From positions 45,292,501-45,356,500 of the forward strand of contig CM053813.1 in the NCBI GenBank assembly GCA_028671895.1: 64,000 bases of DNA. The letters are read 5' to 3'. Source of the DNA: Oenanthe sinensis (taxonomy: Eukaryota; Streptophyta; Magnoliopsida; Apiales; Apiaceae). Position 1 is the first letter of the stretch. Each line of letters opens with the position of its first letter. Below, piece after piece: positions 1 to 11,439 of this stretch. The notes under the pieces are model-generated. The model saw nothing but the letters and a program-made list of their open reading frames with translations, did not search any database and was not told the origin of the DNA. Made by a program: the position numbers and the translations under genes.

Positions 1-149
1 GCACAGAATCATTAGATGAATTAAATTTCATATGAAGATCACGCGGTATAAAATCAGTAAGGTAGGTTGCATTTGAAATCAGGTTAAATCTAAATATACA
101 AACATGGTATATCATAAAAATAGATGTAAATAATGTTCAATGCAGGCAC

Positions 150-1500
150 ATGTAATTTCACTTTTTTTAAGACACGTCCTTGAGATTGCATCGACTGTCT
201 TTCTACGATCACCTGCTACACGCGAAAGATTCACTCTGGAAAATTCAAATAATAAAACTATAATTTGTCAGGATTCTATTCATTACCACAACGAAGTTGA
301 CTGCAAACTTATTTTAAAAGTTACTGAGAATTACACTACAACCACAGACCTGTCGTGATATTTCTTTGGCTGCCTCCGATACTACACTGACCTGTAGATT
401 CTTGAATTAAAAAAAAAACAATACAAAAATAAATACAAAATCCAGAAGTAGAAGAAAGATAAGAACACACAATGATATACTTTGATTTGTATTCAGCATG
501 GATTTTTGTGATAGACTTTGGCTTGCAAACTGAAACAACATGATAGGAATTTAAGCACAGAAAATATTCATATGAAAATAATGAAAAAACCACTCTAACC
601 TTTCAGCTATTTCAGGTGTAATGAGCGATACTTCGGTATTTTTACGTGGTCTACCTCTTTTCTTCGCTTTACTTTCAACTACTATAGACAACATTGAACG
701 CAATGGATTCGAACAGTATAAACAGAAGCAATAAAGAGCATAGCCTAGATTGATAAATGAACAAACCCAGTGTGTTTGTAATATCAAGCAATGTCTTTCC
801 ACGATCATCAATTAACATTGGAACATTTTCTCTGTCAATTGATATAACAATAAAATCAGCAAAATAACTAATTATTCAAGTACAAAATTAAAACAGATTA
901 CAGGTTATACAAAACCTTTGTAAAGATGAAATTTTTAAGATTGACTGTTACTGAAACTTGTTTCCTCCACTACCTGTATTTGTAATGTCAAGTAGTGACT
1001 TTAAACGATCATCAATTGACGTCTCAAAATTTATCTGAAATTTAACATAAGATTAGAATTTTTTAAACATGCAAACCATATTATTCAAAATGCATATCAA
1101 TTACAAATTAGAAAAGACCTTTGCAAAGACAACGCTGAAAGAGTTGAATGATCTTGAAATTTCACAGATCTACCTCCTTTAGATAATTGATCTGCAACTG
1201 ATATTGTTAGTTCAAACAAAATAAAAACACAACCAAACAATCAAAATGAGAAGTATACATGACATTCATAGACATATACATCGATTTTTATAGTGCAAAT
1301 GATCAGTAGATAAGACATTGCATTGTAACCTGGAACATACGTAGAAACATTAAAGCCCATGAGATTAATATAATAAAAGTAAATCAGCATACCACACAGG
1401 CCTTTCACACAAAATAATAAAAGTACAGACCTCTCAGCTAATTTAGGTGTAGCAGGAGACAGAACTGAACTGAATAGCTTGTTTGTCTAACTCTCTTTGA
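150..1500 (-). pseudogene. Decayed or partial multi-exon gene with AT-hook, unidentified
   Basis: Several short exon-like pieces read on the minus strand. One, near 590-700, encodes KKRGRPRKN, an AT-hook-type DNA-binding motif, followed by ITPEIAER and a plausible GT splice donor. A second piece near 1431-1500 repeats its end as SPATPKLAER, but reading through needs a frame change. Three more pieces resemble one another: near 770-820 (LIDDRGKTLLDITNT), near 965-1032 (SIDDRLKSLLDITNT after a TTTCAG acceptor) and near 170-235 (VAGDRRKTVDAISRT). The pattern suggests internally duplicated exons of a real or former gene that continues left of the window. I do not recognise the family. No long open frame survives, so I treat it as degenerate, though a live gene with short exons cannot be excluded. 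Confidence 0.35.
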
Positions 1501-1509
1501 TTGATTGCC

Positions 1510-4500
1510 TAGAAATAACGAAGCACACAAACAAAAATTGATAAAACAACTGTCATACAACATAAATAAGTAAAGAAGCAAGGGCAAATAACACAAACCC
1601 TCTAGAATTAACCATTTTGAACGAATATTATGAAAGCAAGAAGAAGCAGGATAAAAATGAAGAAGATGTATTAGGGTTTTGAATATAACAATTGTAAAAG
1701 ATACGTGAGAGGAAGAAGAAGCTGCATGAAAGAGGAAGAAGATGAATCAGAGTTTTGAATAAAAGAATATGAAGAGTGTGATACGTGAGATAAAATTTGA
1801 AATATTTTAAAAATGAATAGGTTAATAATTGGGTTTTACATTGCAGTATTATAAATTTGAAATTTGAAATATTTAAAAATTTAAGGCTGAAGAGTACAAG
1901 AGAAGCCTTGACTAATTGAGAATCAATTGACACTGCATTAAACGAGGTTATGACATCACAATGACATATTTTTTGGGTTATTACATCATCAATCATTCTT
2001 GATTCGTTATTAGTATTGATTTTTGCTGAGCAAGAAATCTAAGAGATCAAAATCTAAATTTAAGGCCCAATATAACACATGGGTCTGTCCAATGGGCAGT
2101 CCAAATGTACTCTGTTTTCTTTTTGTTCTGTATAAACACTGGCAATGCAAGTGTTCTATAACTTCTATGCCGCTTAAAAAGCTTTAAAGGAATATGCATC
2201 ATCTTGTATCACAAATGGTATTGATTATACATTTGCTTGATTAAGACTAGCAAGTTTCATTTTCGTGATAAGAGTATGTCCCCGTTTGTCTTCCCTTTTA
2301 AGTAGAAAAATACGTACAATTTTAACATAAAAATTAATTATTAGATAAGTAAAATGGGCCTATTGTTATTTCATGTGCGCGATAAGAGTATGTTATTTTA
2401 AATTCTTGTGTTATATTATATCAACATAAAAAAATTCGACTATATTACTACGTAATATGTATTACTAGGATGTGTTGTGAATATGTAATAGAATCGAACT
2501 TAAATTGTATAGTGATAGCGTACATACGTTATTTAGTTGTCAGAGTAGAAGGGCCAAGGGAAAGTTTGGGTTTATTGTGTAAATAAACAAACATGATTGG
2601 CATTGGTATCTGATCTTCGAAGTTTAAATATGTACATATCATTATTTATTTGTTTGTCTTCCTGCATTTGTTTGATTTTGTATAGTTGTATGGTTATGGT
2701 GTGGGAATAATATTCTTATTTTCCTCAACACAATGAAACCATTTGCTTTGGAATTTTGTAGAAAGGAGATTAGGAGATCTCCTCCGTTTTGCTTTACCAA
2801 CATTTCTTCAGCATAGTTGTACCTACCTCAACCTTAAATACACGCTATGCTGCTGTAATATTTTGCACGCTGTATATACTACTGTATATTTTGTTGGGAT
2901 GAAAAATTGAAATGAAATTTGAATAATAATATTGATAAAAAATCAAAATTTTACATTATATCTTTCATATAATTTCAAACAACTTAAATTCGACCTTTAG
3001 TCTCTTAACTGAGAATTAATGTTTTTATTTTCCACCATATTCATTTTTTAATATTTATTATCAGAGAAAATTGGCATTTACTTACCTTTTTCAAAATTTT
3101 CTTTAACTTTCATGGTTTCCATTTAATTATATCTCATCGCATTTCATTCTTACCCACCAAACTATCCCCCACAATATTAACATTTTTTTATCAAGTCCCC
3201 GACATTGATTTAAACCCACAACTTGAGCACAAATCGGTCCAAAATAGATAACAGTTATAATATACATTAATTATGCACTTGTTCTTATAAATGTCTCAAG
3301 ATTATTATATCTCATTAATATGAGACGTAACAAATGTCCAATTTATCATGATGACATTGAGCCTACGAACAAACTTATTCATTAGTGATAGGCCTGTAAT
3401 CTAAATACATATCTGAATCCGTTTAATTCTTTCAGATTTAGATTCGAATTGGATCAGTTTCGTATTTTTTAAAGTACGGTCCATATTCGTTACATTTATC
3501 TTACGTAATAATCGGATTGGATTCCAGATATTCATTTAGTGATAGTATAAATTTTAAATATGCTATATTTCTATATATTACTAGACGAACAGATTTTGGG
3601 GAAGTCCTTTACTCCATTACATGATATTCCGCCAAGTCTGTCTAAAACCTAAAGTTTATACACGTGACAGAATAATTAAATTCTTAAGAGCATTTTCAAG
3701 GGAGATTAGGTATTTGCTTCTCCAAAAGAGGACTACGTATAAACTATTGGGTAATTTGGGCAGTCAAAATATAGCTAGTTTAATTTGGTCCAACTTTACT
3801 AGCTAAAGAATTCTCCATTTAATTATTTATATATATAAAGTAAATAAAAATATAAAGAAGATATGAATACGTAAAAAGGGGATCCGAAGAAGAAATAGAA
3901 AAAATAAATAAAAAATATGTATAGCCAAGGAGACCGATCACATTTCTCTAGTGAGTATAGCTAGCTAGACAATTTGTAGAGCTATCAGCTACGCCATCCC
4001 ATTGGATCATTAGGGGCGCTTCGTCTTTAAGTGATTAGTTAAATTTAACATTTTGCTAGCCACGTCATTCTTTATAGAGTTAGTACAGAAACACTCTTGT
4101 TATAAGAGCAAATTTTTGAAAAAAAATGTCAGTTAAAGATCAAAAACGAATTCATTAATATCTGTGTAATATATATTTACGTACACTTCTCAAGACCAAA
4201 AAGAATTATCGGTGTGTGAATTATATTGGTCAAATTCAGTCGGGATGTAGAAAAGCTGTATAGACTTATAGTGAGAATGGGAGCCAGTTTGCAAACACGA
4301 AATGGTCAAAATTACAAAGTTCCAAGACATACCACAAACAGAAATTTGAATAGACAGTCAATTTTAAAGGTGTTGATTGGTTAGGAAAAAAAAAACTTGA
4401 AAAGACAGTAGAGTAGAGGAGGAGCAAAAATCAAGGGTGTTTTTAGGTCACTGAGGGGTAGGTCAACTGCCACTATGAAGACCCCTTTTTTTTAAGTGCC

Positions 4501-5000
4501 CAGTGAGATGCATCAACATACAGTCATACACTATGATAATTGCTTTTAGGATATTATTATCTTCTTATGTACAATACATTAATTAAAAAAAATATTGCCA
4601 GTGCAAATTCGAATATTCGAATTGGATAGAAAAATTAATATTGATTAAATTGCAATGTTAAAAATACATGAAATTTTTAGCTGAGACTTAGGTAAAGTGC
4701 TGCATTCTCTAAGACTCTGCTCGTGAGTGTTTCAAGGGAAAAGTTTAAAAATATAAAAGGAAGTGAGTGAATTGAGATATAATCAATTTCAATCACATGC
4801 TCCCGAGTTTAAGAAAATATAACGTGAAATTACTTTCATTATCCTGCTTTCGAATTGCAAGCAAAGCATGTAAGTAATTGTCAAATTCTCAATTTATTTT
4901 ATGCTTAAAAATGTAAAATTGAATTAATAATGGTATATTAGTAATTGTAAGGTTTTTTAAATTTTTACCTTTACTTGCATCTCACTTTTGGAATTAAAAT
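1510..5000. other. Intergenic, no gene seen
   Basis: AT-rich sequence with many stop codons in all frames. A 10-base word TTAGTGATAG occurs near 3384 and 3538 on either side of about 150 bases, but no matching inverted ends were found. No RNA gene or supported coding region was seen. Confidence 0.5.
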
Positions 5001-5787
5001 TTCGGGAAGAAATAGAAGAGAAAACCCTACCTCTAAAGAGTTGTCTCCCCTTTGTTTTTTTTCAAATTAGTCGAGGGACTTTCATTTAATTTTCTTCTGT
5101 GGAAAGCCCCAACCCCTTAGTTTTTTTCGTTTCCATTGATTTCCCTTCAATAAAACCCTTTTTTTTGTGTTTGTGTGTCTCTTCTTTTGGAGTGTTTGTT
5201 TATCTCTTCTTTTAGGGTGTTTTATTATGTTTTTTGTTTATTTATGTTTGAGTTTATTCGGTAATGGATCTTTTGAGAATGATTTTGTTGATGTTTTTGG
5301 AGATCTGGAAAACCCGCATCGAAACTGAGGCGGTGATGATTATTACAAGAGCTCACATTTCACAACCAAATATTTTTCATCCTCTTAGGGTTTCCACTTT
5401 CAACATTTCTATAATTGGTATCTGGCAAATAGATAACTGGGGCGCCACTCCTCCAACCTCAGTTTATGCAATTGGGGTTTCCGAATACTGGGTTAACAAT
5501 GGTTTTTATGTGATAAGATCAATTGTGATGTTGATGCTTTCAAGGACGTTGGTGCAGCTTGGATCGCTTGAGATGTTTTCGATTTCGTTTTTAACTTCAA
5601 GAATTTTTAAATTATGTGTGTTAAACGATCAGGATACAAATTAAGGATACAAATCAGTTAATTGTTTTTAGTATGTTATTTGTTTTTCAGCCTGGTTGTA
5701 TTGGCAGTTGGGGGTTTGTCCCGACTGTGTTCTGTTCTATTTAATGAAAACTGCTATCTGTTCGTCAAAAAAAAATTCGGGAAGAAA
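5001..5787 (+). mobile_element. Short poly(A) retroposon (LINE-like) with 12-bp target duplication
   Basis: The word TTCGGGAAGAAA occurs at 5001-5012 and again at 5776-5787. The second copy follows directly after a run of nine A at 5767-5775. This is the classic layout of a retroposed, poly(A)-primed insertion, so the inserted segment is about 5013-5775. Its end (CTGTTCTATTTAATGAAAAC, then a short stretch, then A-tail) looks like the 3' end of a plant L1-type LINE. The 126-codon open frame inside (5264-5644) shows no reverse transcriptase or endonuclease motif. It could be an internally deleted LINE or a transcript copied by one. The duplication is strong evidence for insertion; the class is inferred. 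Confidence 0.6.
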
Positions 5788-5789
5788 GT

Positions 5790-7296
5790 ATATGAAATTT
5801 ACATTTTTCTTCACTTACTTTCCTTCACTAAAAAATTTGGCAGCATTAAGAAAAACACAAATTTTATAATTTTACTTTCCTTCCATTTGTTTTCTTCCCC
5901 ATTTAAACTCGAAAGTAAGTTGTAAGTGAACAATTTTGAAAACACTTTCATTGCTAAATAAAGTGTCACTAAAATTAATTAAATAAAAGGTTATAAATTA
6001 ATATAGTATATAATATTTTTATCCGAGGATAATATTTTTTTTTGAATTAAGTATTAAAACATGCACACATGTATATTTGTAATTTTCCCCTAGTATCAAT
6101 ATAATTCCTCCTGATTCAAGTACGAATGATCAATTAACAGCGATACTGCAGACAATTTTCTCACTTGTGAAAAAGAAACATGAATTGATTTCACGAAGTG
6201 AAGTACGAAGGCTTACATATAATACAACTTTACTACGTACACTTACAGTATGATGCATTATTACCGGCTATTCTGAAAATATGAAAGTTGCTTTATCTAT
6301 TCTCAGACGGCGAGGTTCTCTAATATATTCAAATATTTAAACTCTGGCCTTTAAATCATTTTAGTTGATTTTTTTAATCCGTCTTGTAAGGCTCTAAGCT
6401 AATTAGTTAGCCTACCTTGTGCAGTAAGATGCTGCATTTGGAGAAATAAAATCTCCTCTTCTGGTAGATTATCCCAATTAAAATTACTCCAACTTCTATT
6501 AAAAAAACAGTCTACATAATAGAATTTCGATAAATTCTGTTGTGTTCAGATGGTAAAGATTAATAATTTATTAAAATTATTTATTTATCGAATATTTATT
6601 CATGGAGATTTCAACATAAGTAAAATTTGACAGCCCTTAAAAAGTGGAGGAAATTTAAGCACAGCCTGGTATTACCCGCAAATCGATCAAGTCAGGAAAC
6701 AGCAGCTTCAAGTTGTGAATGTATATGTATATTTTGATTAGAAGGCTTGACTAAACTAACTACTAGTACTACAACTACAGTATCACGCAGTACAACGTTT
6801 ATAGACTGTCTCTGTCTCTATGTCCTTGTCTCTTCGTCACAGACTGCCTTTGGAATTTGAAATTGGATACCTTCACCATCTTTCACATTTACTCATCCCC
6901 CGCTGGCTTAGAGAGATCAGGTGACTTTATAAAAAGGGGTTGTGTCCACATCACATGTATTGATGACTTGATGTACATATTATGTTGTGCTTCATTACAC
7001 ATCAAAATTATTCTTTATATTAGTATATAGGTAATTTGATTTATAATAAAAGTTCTGTTTCGTATATTAAAGTTTAGATTGTAAATTATTACAGTATTTG
7101 ATGTAAATATTAAAAGTAAAATTTATAAGTAATTATGATTCTTATACACTTCAATATACGTGTTAAAAAATTAAAAATCAATTAAAATGAGATAGATGAG
7201 TATAGTAGAATATTCAAATATTGATTATGAGACGCGTAAGATGGTGACTTTTATTAATCATAGATATTTTGCGGATGAAATTAACGTAGTTGTTGA
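5790..7296. other. Intergenic, no gene seen
   Basis: AT-rich spacer between the poly(A) retroposon and a small MITE-like element. No supported gene, RNA or repeat boundary was found. Confidence 0.5.
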
Positions 7297-7303
7297 AATG
7301 TAG

Positions 7304-7367
7304 ACAGAGCCAGCCCTTTGATGAGGCGAGTAAGAGAATGGCCTAGGACACTATTATAATAAGGCAC

Positions 7368-7399
<32 letters not shown>

Positions 7400-7493
7400 T
7401 ATACATGTGTTTTAATTTTTTTAGAGCCTTATAATAAAGTGGCACCATTTCAAAATTTTATCTAGAGCACCCAAATCTCTAGGGCCGGACCTC
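7304..7493. mobile_element. Small hAT-like MITE candidate
   Basis: A 190-base segment is flanked by AATGTAG at 7297-7303 and 7494-7500. The ends are roughly inverted: AGAGCCAGCCCT on the left and, on the reverse strand, AGGTCCGGCCCT on the right, 9 of 12 matching. A (TG)n(TA)n tract sits inside at about 7371-7401. Imperfect ends and a 7-bp rather than 8-bp duplication leave the class uncertain. Confidence 0.45.
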
Positions 7494-8315
7494 AATGTAG
7501 GCGATCTCTATAGAACTTCTTTTAAAGCGAGTCAAATGCAGTGCTAAAGGAGATGTTATTTCTATAATAAAGCATGGATTATAAAACATAACACTCCAAT
7601 GCAGTGTTAAAGAAAGTGTTAAAATAGAAAAATGTTATATTTGATTCTATATTTAGAAACAAGTATATATATATAACTATAAATGCAACATGGGCATATA
7701 ACTGAGAATTCGGAGGGAAATGAATATAAAAACAAATTTTATTGTTGATTCTATTTTAAAACCATGTATAAAATATATTTTAAAAGTTTTATTTTACTTC
7801 TATTTGGTTATATTTTAAAATCAGGTATTGGAGTATCAATTCTATTTTAACATCAAAACATACTTTTTGATTCCATGTCGTAGAAATAACTATATCTATT
7901 TTAACATTTGCTCCAACTACTTTCTTGCTCATATAATCATAAGACTTAACAACCACTTTAAAGGGTATAGTAGCTTGAAGCATACAAAGATTCTTAAAGC
8001 TGATGCACAGTTTATAGAAAACGTTCTACTTAAATAAATGAATTTGTTTAACCAAAGCAAATATATACTGTAGTTCTCATTCTGAGATTTGAAAGAAAGG
8101 AAAAGGAAAGCTTGCACATGGATTATTTAGTCAAGCTTGTAGAATGACAAGTCATGAAATGTCAAATATGGTCAAAAACATTTATGTAGGAGTCAGACTA
8201 CAATGTTGTCTTTTAAATTCTTTGCAAAAAGTAGTTGAACATAAATTAATTAATCTCGGGAATCAGTGCATGAGATGTACTAGTAGAATTGGAGGATGAT
8301 GGCATTGTGTGTCTT

Positions 8316-8321
8316 TATAAA
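8316..8321 (+). promoter_or_regulatory. Candidate TATA box of MIR166
   Basis: TATAAA within CTTTATAAAGG lies about 220 bases upstream of the MIR166 hairpin, a normal spacing for a plant pri-miRNA. The leader between them contains AAACCCTAA (8488-8496), a telo-box-like word often seen near plant transcription starts. The start site is inferred. Confidence 0.5.
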
Positions 8322-8536
8322 GGCACTGCATGGACAGAGCAAGACTCACAAAAGCTAGAGTGAGAGATGAGCTTTGGTTGTTTAAATTAGGGTTTTTTTT
8401 TCCTCTCTAAAGCTTAGTTTTATTCCTAGCTCCATACATTTCTTATGTGTTTCATAGCTAGCTTGCAGCTTGGTGTCCAACAAGACTAAACCCTAAGTTT
8501 GTCTTCGGCAGGTTCCATTAAAATGACCCGGATTAA

Positions 8537-8682
8537 GGAAGCTTTCTCCTTTGAGGGGTATGTTGTCTGGCTCGAGGACATCAACGCGTTATTACATGTG
8601 TATCATAATGTATATATATTATTGTTGTGAGCAAGTGTTGGTGTCGTCGGACCAGGCTTCATTCCCCTCAGTTGTTGCTTCC
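8537..8682 (+). ncRNA. MIR166: MIR166 precursor (pre-miR166 hairpin)
   Basis: The 3' arm at 8647-8667 carries a 21-nt word beginning TCGGACCAGGCTTCATT and ending CCCC, identical to the conserved land-plant miR166. The 5' arm at 8557-8577 carries the matching star strand, with core TTGTCTGGCTCGAGG. The arms pair through a stem whose outer base is GGAAGC (8537-8542) against GCTTCC (8677-8682), with an AT-rich loop of roughly 65 bases. miR166 directs AGO1/AGO10-associated control of class III HD-ZIP mRNAs (PHB, PHV, REV type), and so leaf polarity, meristem and vascular patterning. A TATA box lies about 220 bases upstream and a 54-base (TA)n tract begins 38 bases downstream. Which MIR166 family member this is cannot be told from sequence alone. 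Confidence 0.93.
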
Positions 8683-8719
8683 ATTTTTACCTCCAAGATT
8701 TTGTTAGATTTCTCGACAA

Positions 8720-8720
<1 letters not shown>

Positions 8721-8774
<54 letters not shown>
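8721..8774. repeat. (TA)n microsatellite
   Basis: About 27 perfect TA units directly 3' of the MIR166 hairpin, probably inside the primary transcript. The YI-repeat open frames on both strands here are artefacts of the repeat. Confidence 0.95.
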
Positions 8775-8777
<3 letters not shown>

Positions 8778-8779
8778 GA

Positions 8780-9700
8780 TCATGGTGCTTTTCATCAAAG
8801 GTTAATTCGTTCAATATACAGTTACATATTGCATTTAAGTATGAAATATATTTCTCTAAATTTATAAATATACACTCTTGGCTTGGCTCATATATATATT
8901 GAACTAATACATAGTAGTTTTTGCACACTATTATGTCAGTTAGCTCAGCTAGCTTGTGGAGGTTAATCAACAAGGTTAATTGCAGTTGATCAAAGTTAAT
9001 TGTTGAGGTTTAACAATGATGCCTGTGCTTCGAATTCTAATACATATATATAGCACTCGGATATTTCAGTGTCTTGTCCTTGAAAAATAGTACTAGTGAT
9101 CTTTTTATGAGTGCATATCGCGTCTACAGGCCCGCCCTCTGTCCATTTTGCTCATGACATCACTTATTTACTGCATGTTGTTCCTACATTATTAACATAT
9201 CAACATTGAATAATCACATTTACTAGGGAAAGCAAAACATTCAGGCTATTTAAATTGCTCATCAGTTAAGCCTCTTCAGTTGTTGAAGCTGCACTCAATA
9301 TGTACACACGGCCAGAAAAGGACATAGAGTTGAAGCTTTTGTTTGCTGATACAAAGAGAAGAAATTAGCTAGTTATCATGCATGCATGCATGGCCATGAC
9401 TGAATTAAACTCTCTCTCAATATTTCATAATGGATGAAACTGTTAGAAGAATTGTATATGATCATGATCGAGCTCCCTCCTAATTTCTTATGATTTTATG
9501 AGAACTAGTAATTTCCTGACACAGAAAAAGAGAGAATTAGTAATTTAATTTGAAACATATCTTACTTTTTCATGCATTACATAATTCTTTCTTAAATAAA
9601 TATATATTTATTCAAATTTATCTACGTACATAAGCTTCCCCGCCCCCGCGGTTATAATACTACTACAAGATTGTTTAAAATTACATAACCGCGTTGTGAC
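8780..9700. other. Intergenic, no gene seen
   Basis: AT-rich DNA downstream of MIR166. The 3' end of its primary transcript probably falls here but cannot be placed. No other feature is supported. Confidence 0.5.
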
Positions 9701-9703
9701 AGG

Positions 9704-11428
9704 TAGGGGTGGCAAAATGGTCAGGTCAAGATTGTTTACTGACAATTTTTTTTTTACTGTTTTTAATATTTCAAACTAGGTGTAGGTTCAATATTGTTTT
9801 CAAGTAACAAGCATTCAATACACGATGTTGTTTAAAAGAAAACCGACTAAACTAACGCACACAAGTTTCCATGACATATATCAACAATATATTTAAAGTA
9901 TCTTATCATATTAAAACCATATAGGCTGGATCAAATATAACTCAAGCTCATATCATTACTTGGTCCAGCTAGTTGACAGAATCCAGCCCAATAAAGATTA
10001 TGATAATCCTCTAAAATATAATAGTGGGCTTAAAGTTCGGGAACTTGTATTGTATCTGAATATTTTAGAAATTTGTCAAGTGAATCTGACGGACCTCAGA
10101 TCCCCATATCTACTTCATATATCACCAAGACAGTCTGCTAGTATAGCCGGTAAAATGGGTCTAGATCCGAATAATCTAACCGAAATGTAGAGAACCGAGA
10201 TCTGATTTTATATCCGAATTTGATAATCCAAAAATGTAACTGAATCCGAAACAATCCGATCCGAACTGATATCGGTTGAAAATAATCTAATCTAATAATG
10301 ATTCGAAAACCGATTCAATCCGATCCGAAAATAATCCAGAACTGGAATTTTAATCGAAAATAATCCGAATTAACAGATCCGATAATTAACCGAATCAATC
10401 ATATCCCAATAAAAAATTATACAAACTCAATATAACTCAAACTAAATCATAGACTATATTTGTATTTCATACATACAATCTTATGATTAGTTACATTCAC
10501 AAATACATTATACAATTATACATAATTCATACGTATAATACATGTATTCGTAAAATTAAGTATTAAAAAATTAAGAATAATATTTATTTTAAATTTGCTG
10601 GAAAGTAAAGAAAAGTGAATATAAATTCATATTCTAAAAAGAAATAAATATTCTATATTATATATGTACATATAAAATTTATTTATATTTATATTTGGCC
10701 CTCAATATTTTTTATAAAATTATTATTGGCCTGTTTGGCTAGGCTTAAAAATAAGTCCTTTTGGACTTATTTTCGGGTAAAAATTTCATATTTTGATAAA
10801 TGTTTTTTATACAAGTATTTAATGTATATTTGAGATTCTATAAGTTGCAAAAAAAAGTTAACTTATTTCAGAAAAAAGTTAGGAATCCTAACTTTGTCTT
10901 AAAATAAGTTGACTTATTCTGGAAAAAAAGTTCCCCCAAACACCCCCTATATTACGAGTATTTAGTAATTTTTTTATATTAACCAAAGTTTGAACTAGAG
11001 AAATATATTACTTAATTGATATAATTACTTTATTCAGTATTATTTTATCAAATTTTAACTATTATTTGGCAAATTTACTTGATGATCTTTATTTAAATTC
11101 AACGATTATTCAAATTTATTTAAAATTAATTGAATTGAACTTTCAAATCCAAACAAAATCTAGTTTTAAATATTAAATTTGAAACAGATCTGAACCGAAT
11201 TTAATCCGTTTTTATCCAAAATTCATCCAAATTTTAATCCAATTTTGATCTAAACCGAAATCATACCAATCAGAACCGAAACCGCTTCAATTTATGCAAA
11301 ACAGAAACTGGATCTGAACCGAATGAGATCCGATCCGATCCGAACAAGATATAAATATACTATAACCGAAAATCGATCTGATTCGAAATTGGTCTGATCC
11401 AAAACCAAACTGTTTATCCGAATTGTCA
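9704..11428. repeat. Degenerate hAT-like repeat tract rich in CCGAA
   Basis: It opens with TAGGGGTGGCAAAATGG, a typical end of plant hAT elements. It then contains many copies of words like TCCGAA, CCGATCC and ACCGAAT at 10160-10400 and 11180-11420. Such strings are a hallmark of subterminal repeats in hAT elements. The right end is poorly matched (TTGTCAGGTGTA) and I found no 8-bp duplication, so the boundaries are approximate and the element is probably old or rearranged. The small open frames here are chance. Confidence 0.4.
10728..10948. mobile_element. Small MITE with GGCCTGTTTGG ends
   Basis: The left end GGCCTGTTTGG and right end CCCAAACACCCCC are approximate inverted repeats of a kind common in plant hAT-type MITEs. 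The interior has self-complementary AAGTCC / GGACTT and AACTTATTT stretches. It sits inside the CCGAA-rich tract. No clean target duplication was found. Confidence 0.45.
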
Positions 11429-11439
11429 GGTGTACCTTC

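Noticed and set aside
3384..3548. 10-base direct repeat TTAGTGATAG flanking about 150 bases
   Set aside because: No inverted ends or element-like interior, so a target duplication cannot be argued.
4430..4470. Resemblance to miR398 (GTGTTTTTAGGTCACTGAGG)
   Set aside because: Too many differences from miR398 and no star strand pairing nearby.
5264..5644. 126-codon plus-strand frame
   Set aside because: It lies within a retroposed insert and shows no domain. Kept as part of the retroposon, not called as a gene.
9704..11428. Complete hAT element with 8-bp duplication
   Set aside because: The left end fits, but the right end matches poorly and no 8-bp duplication was found. Reported only as a degenerate repeat tract.
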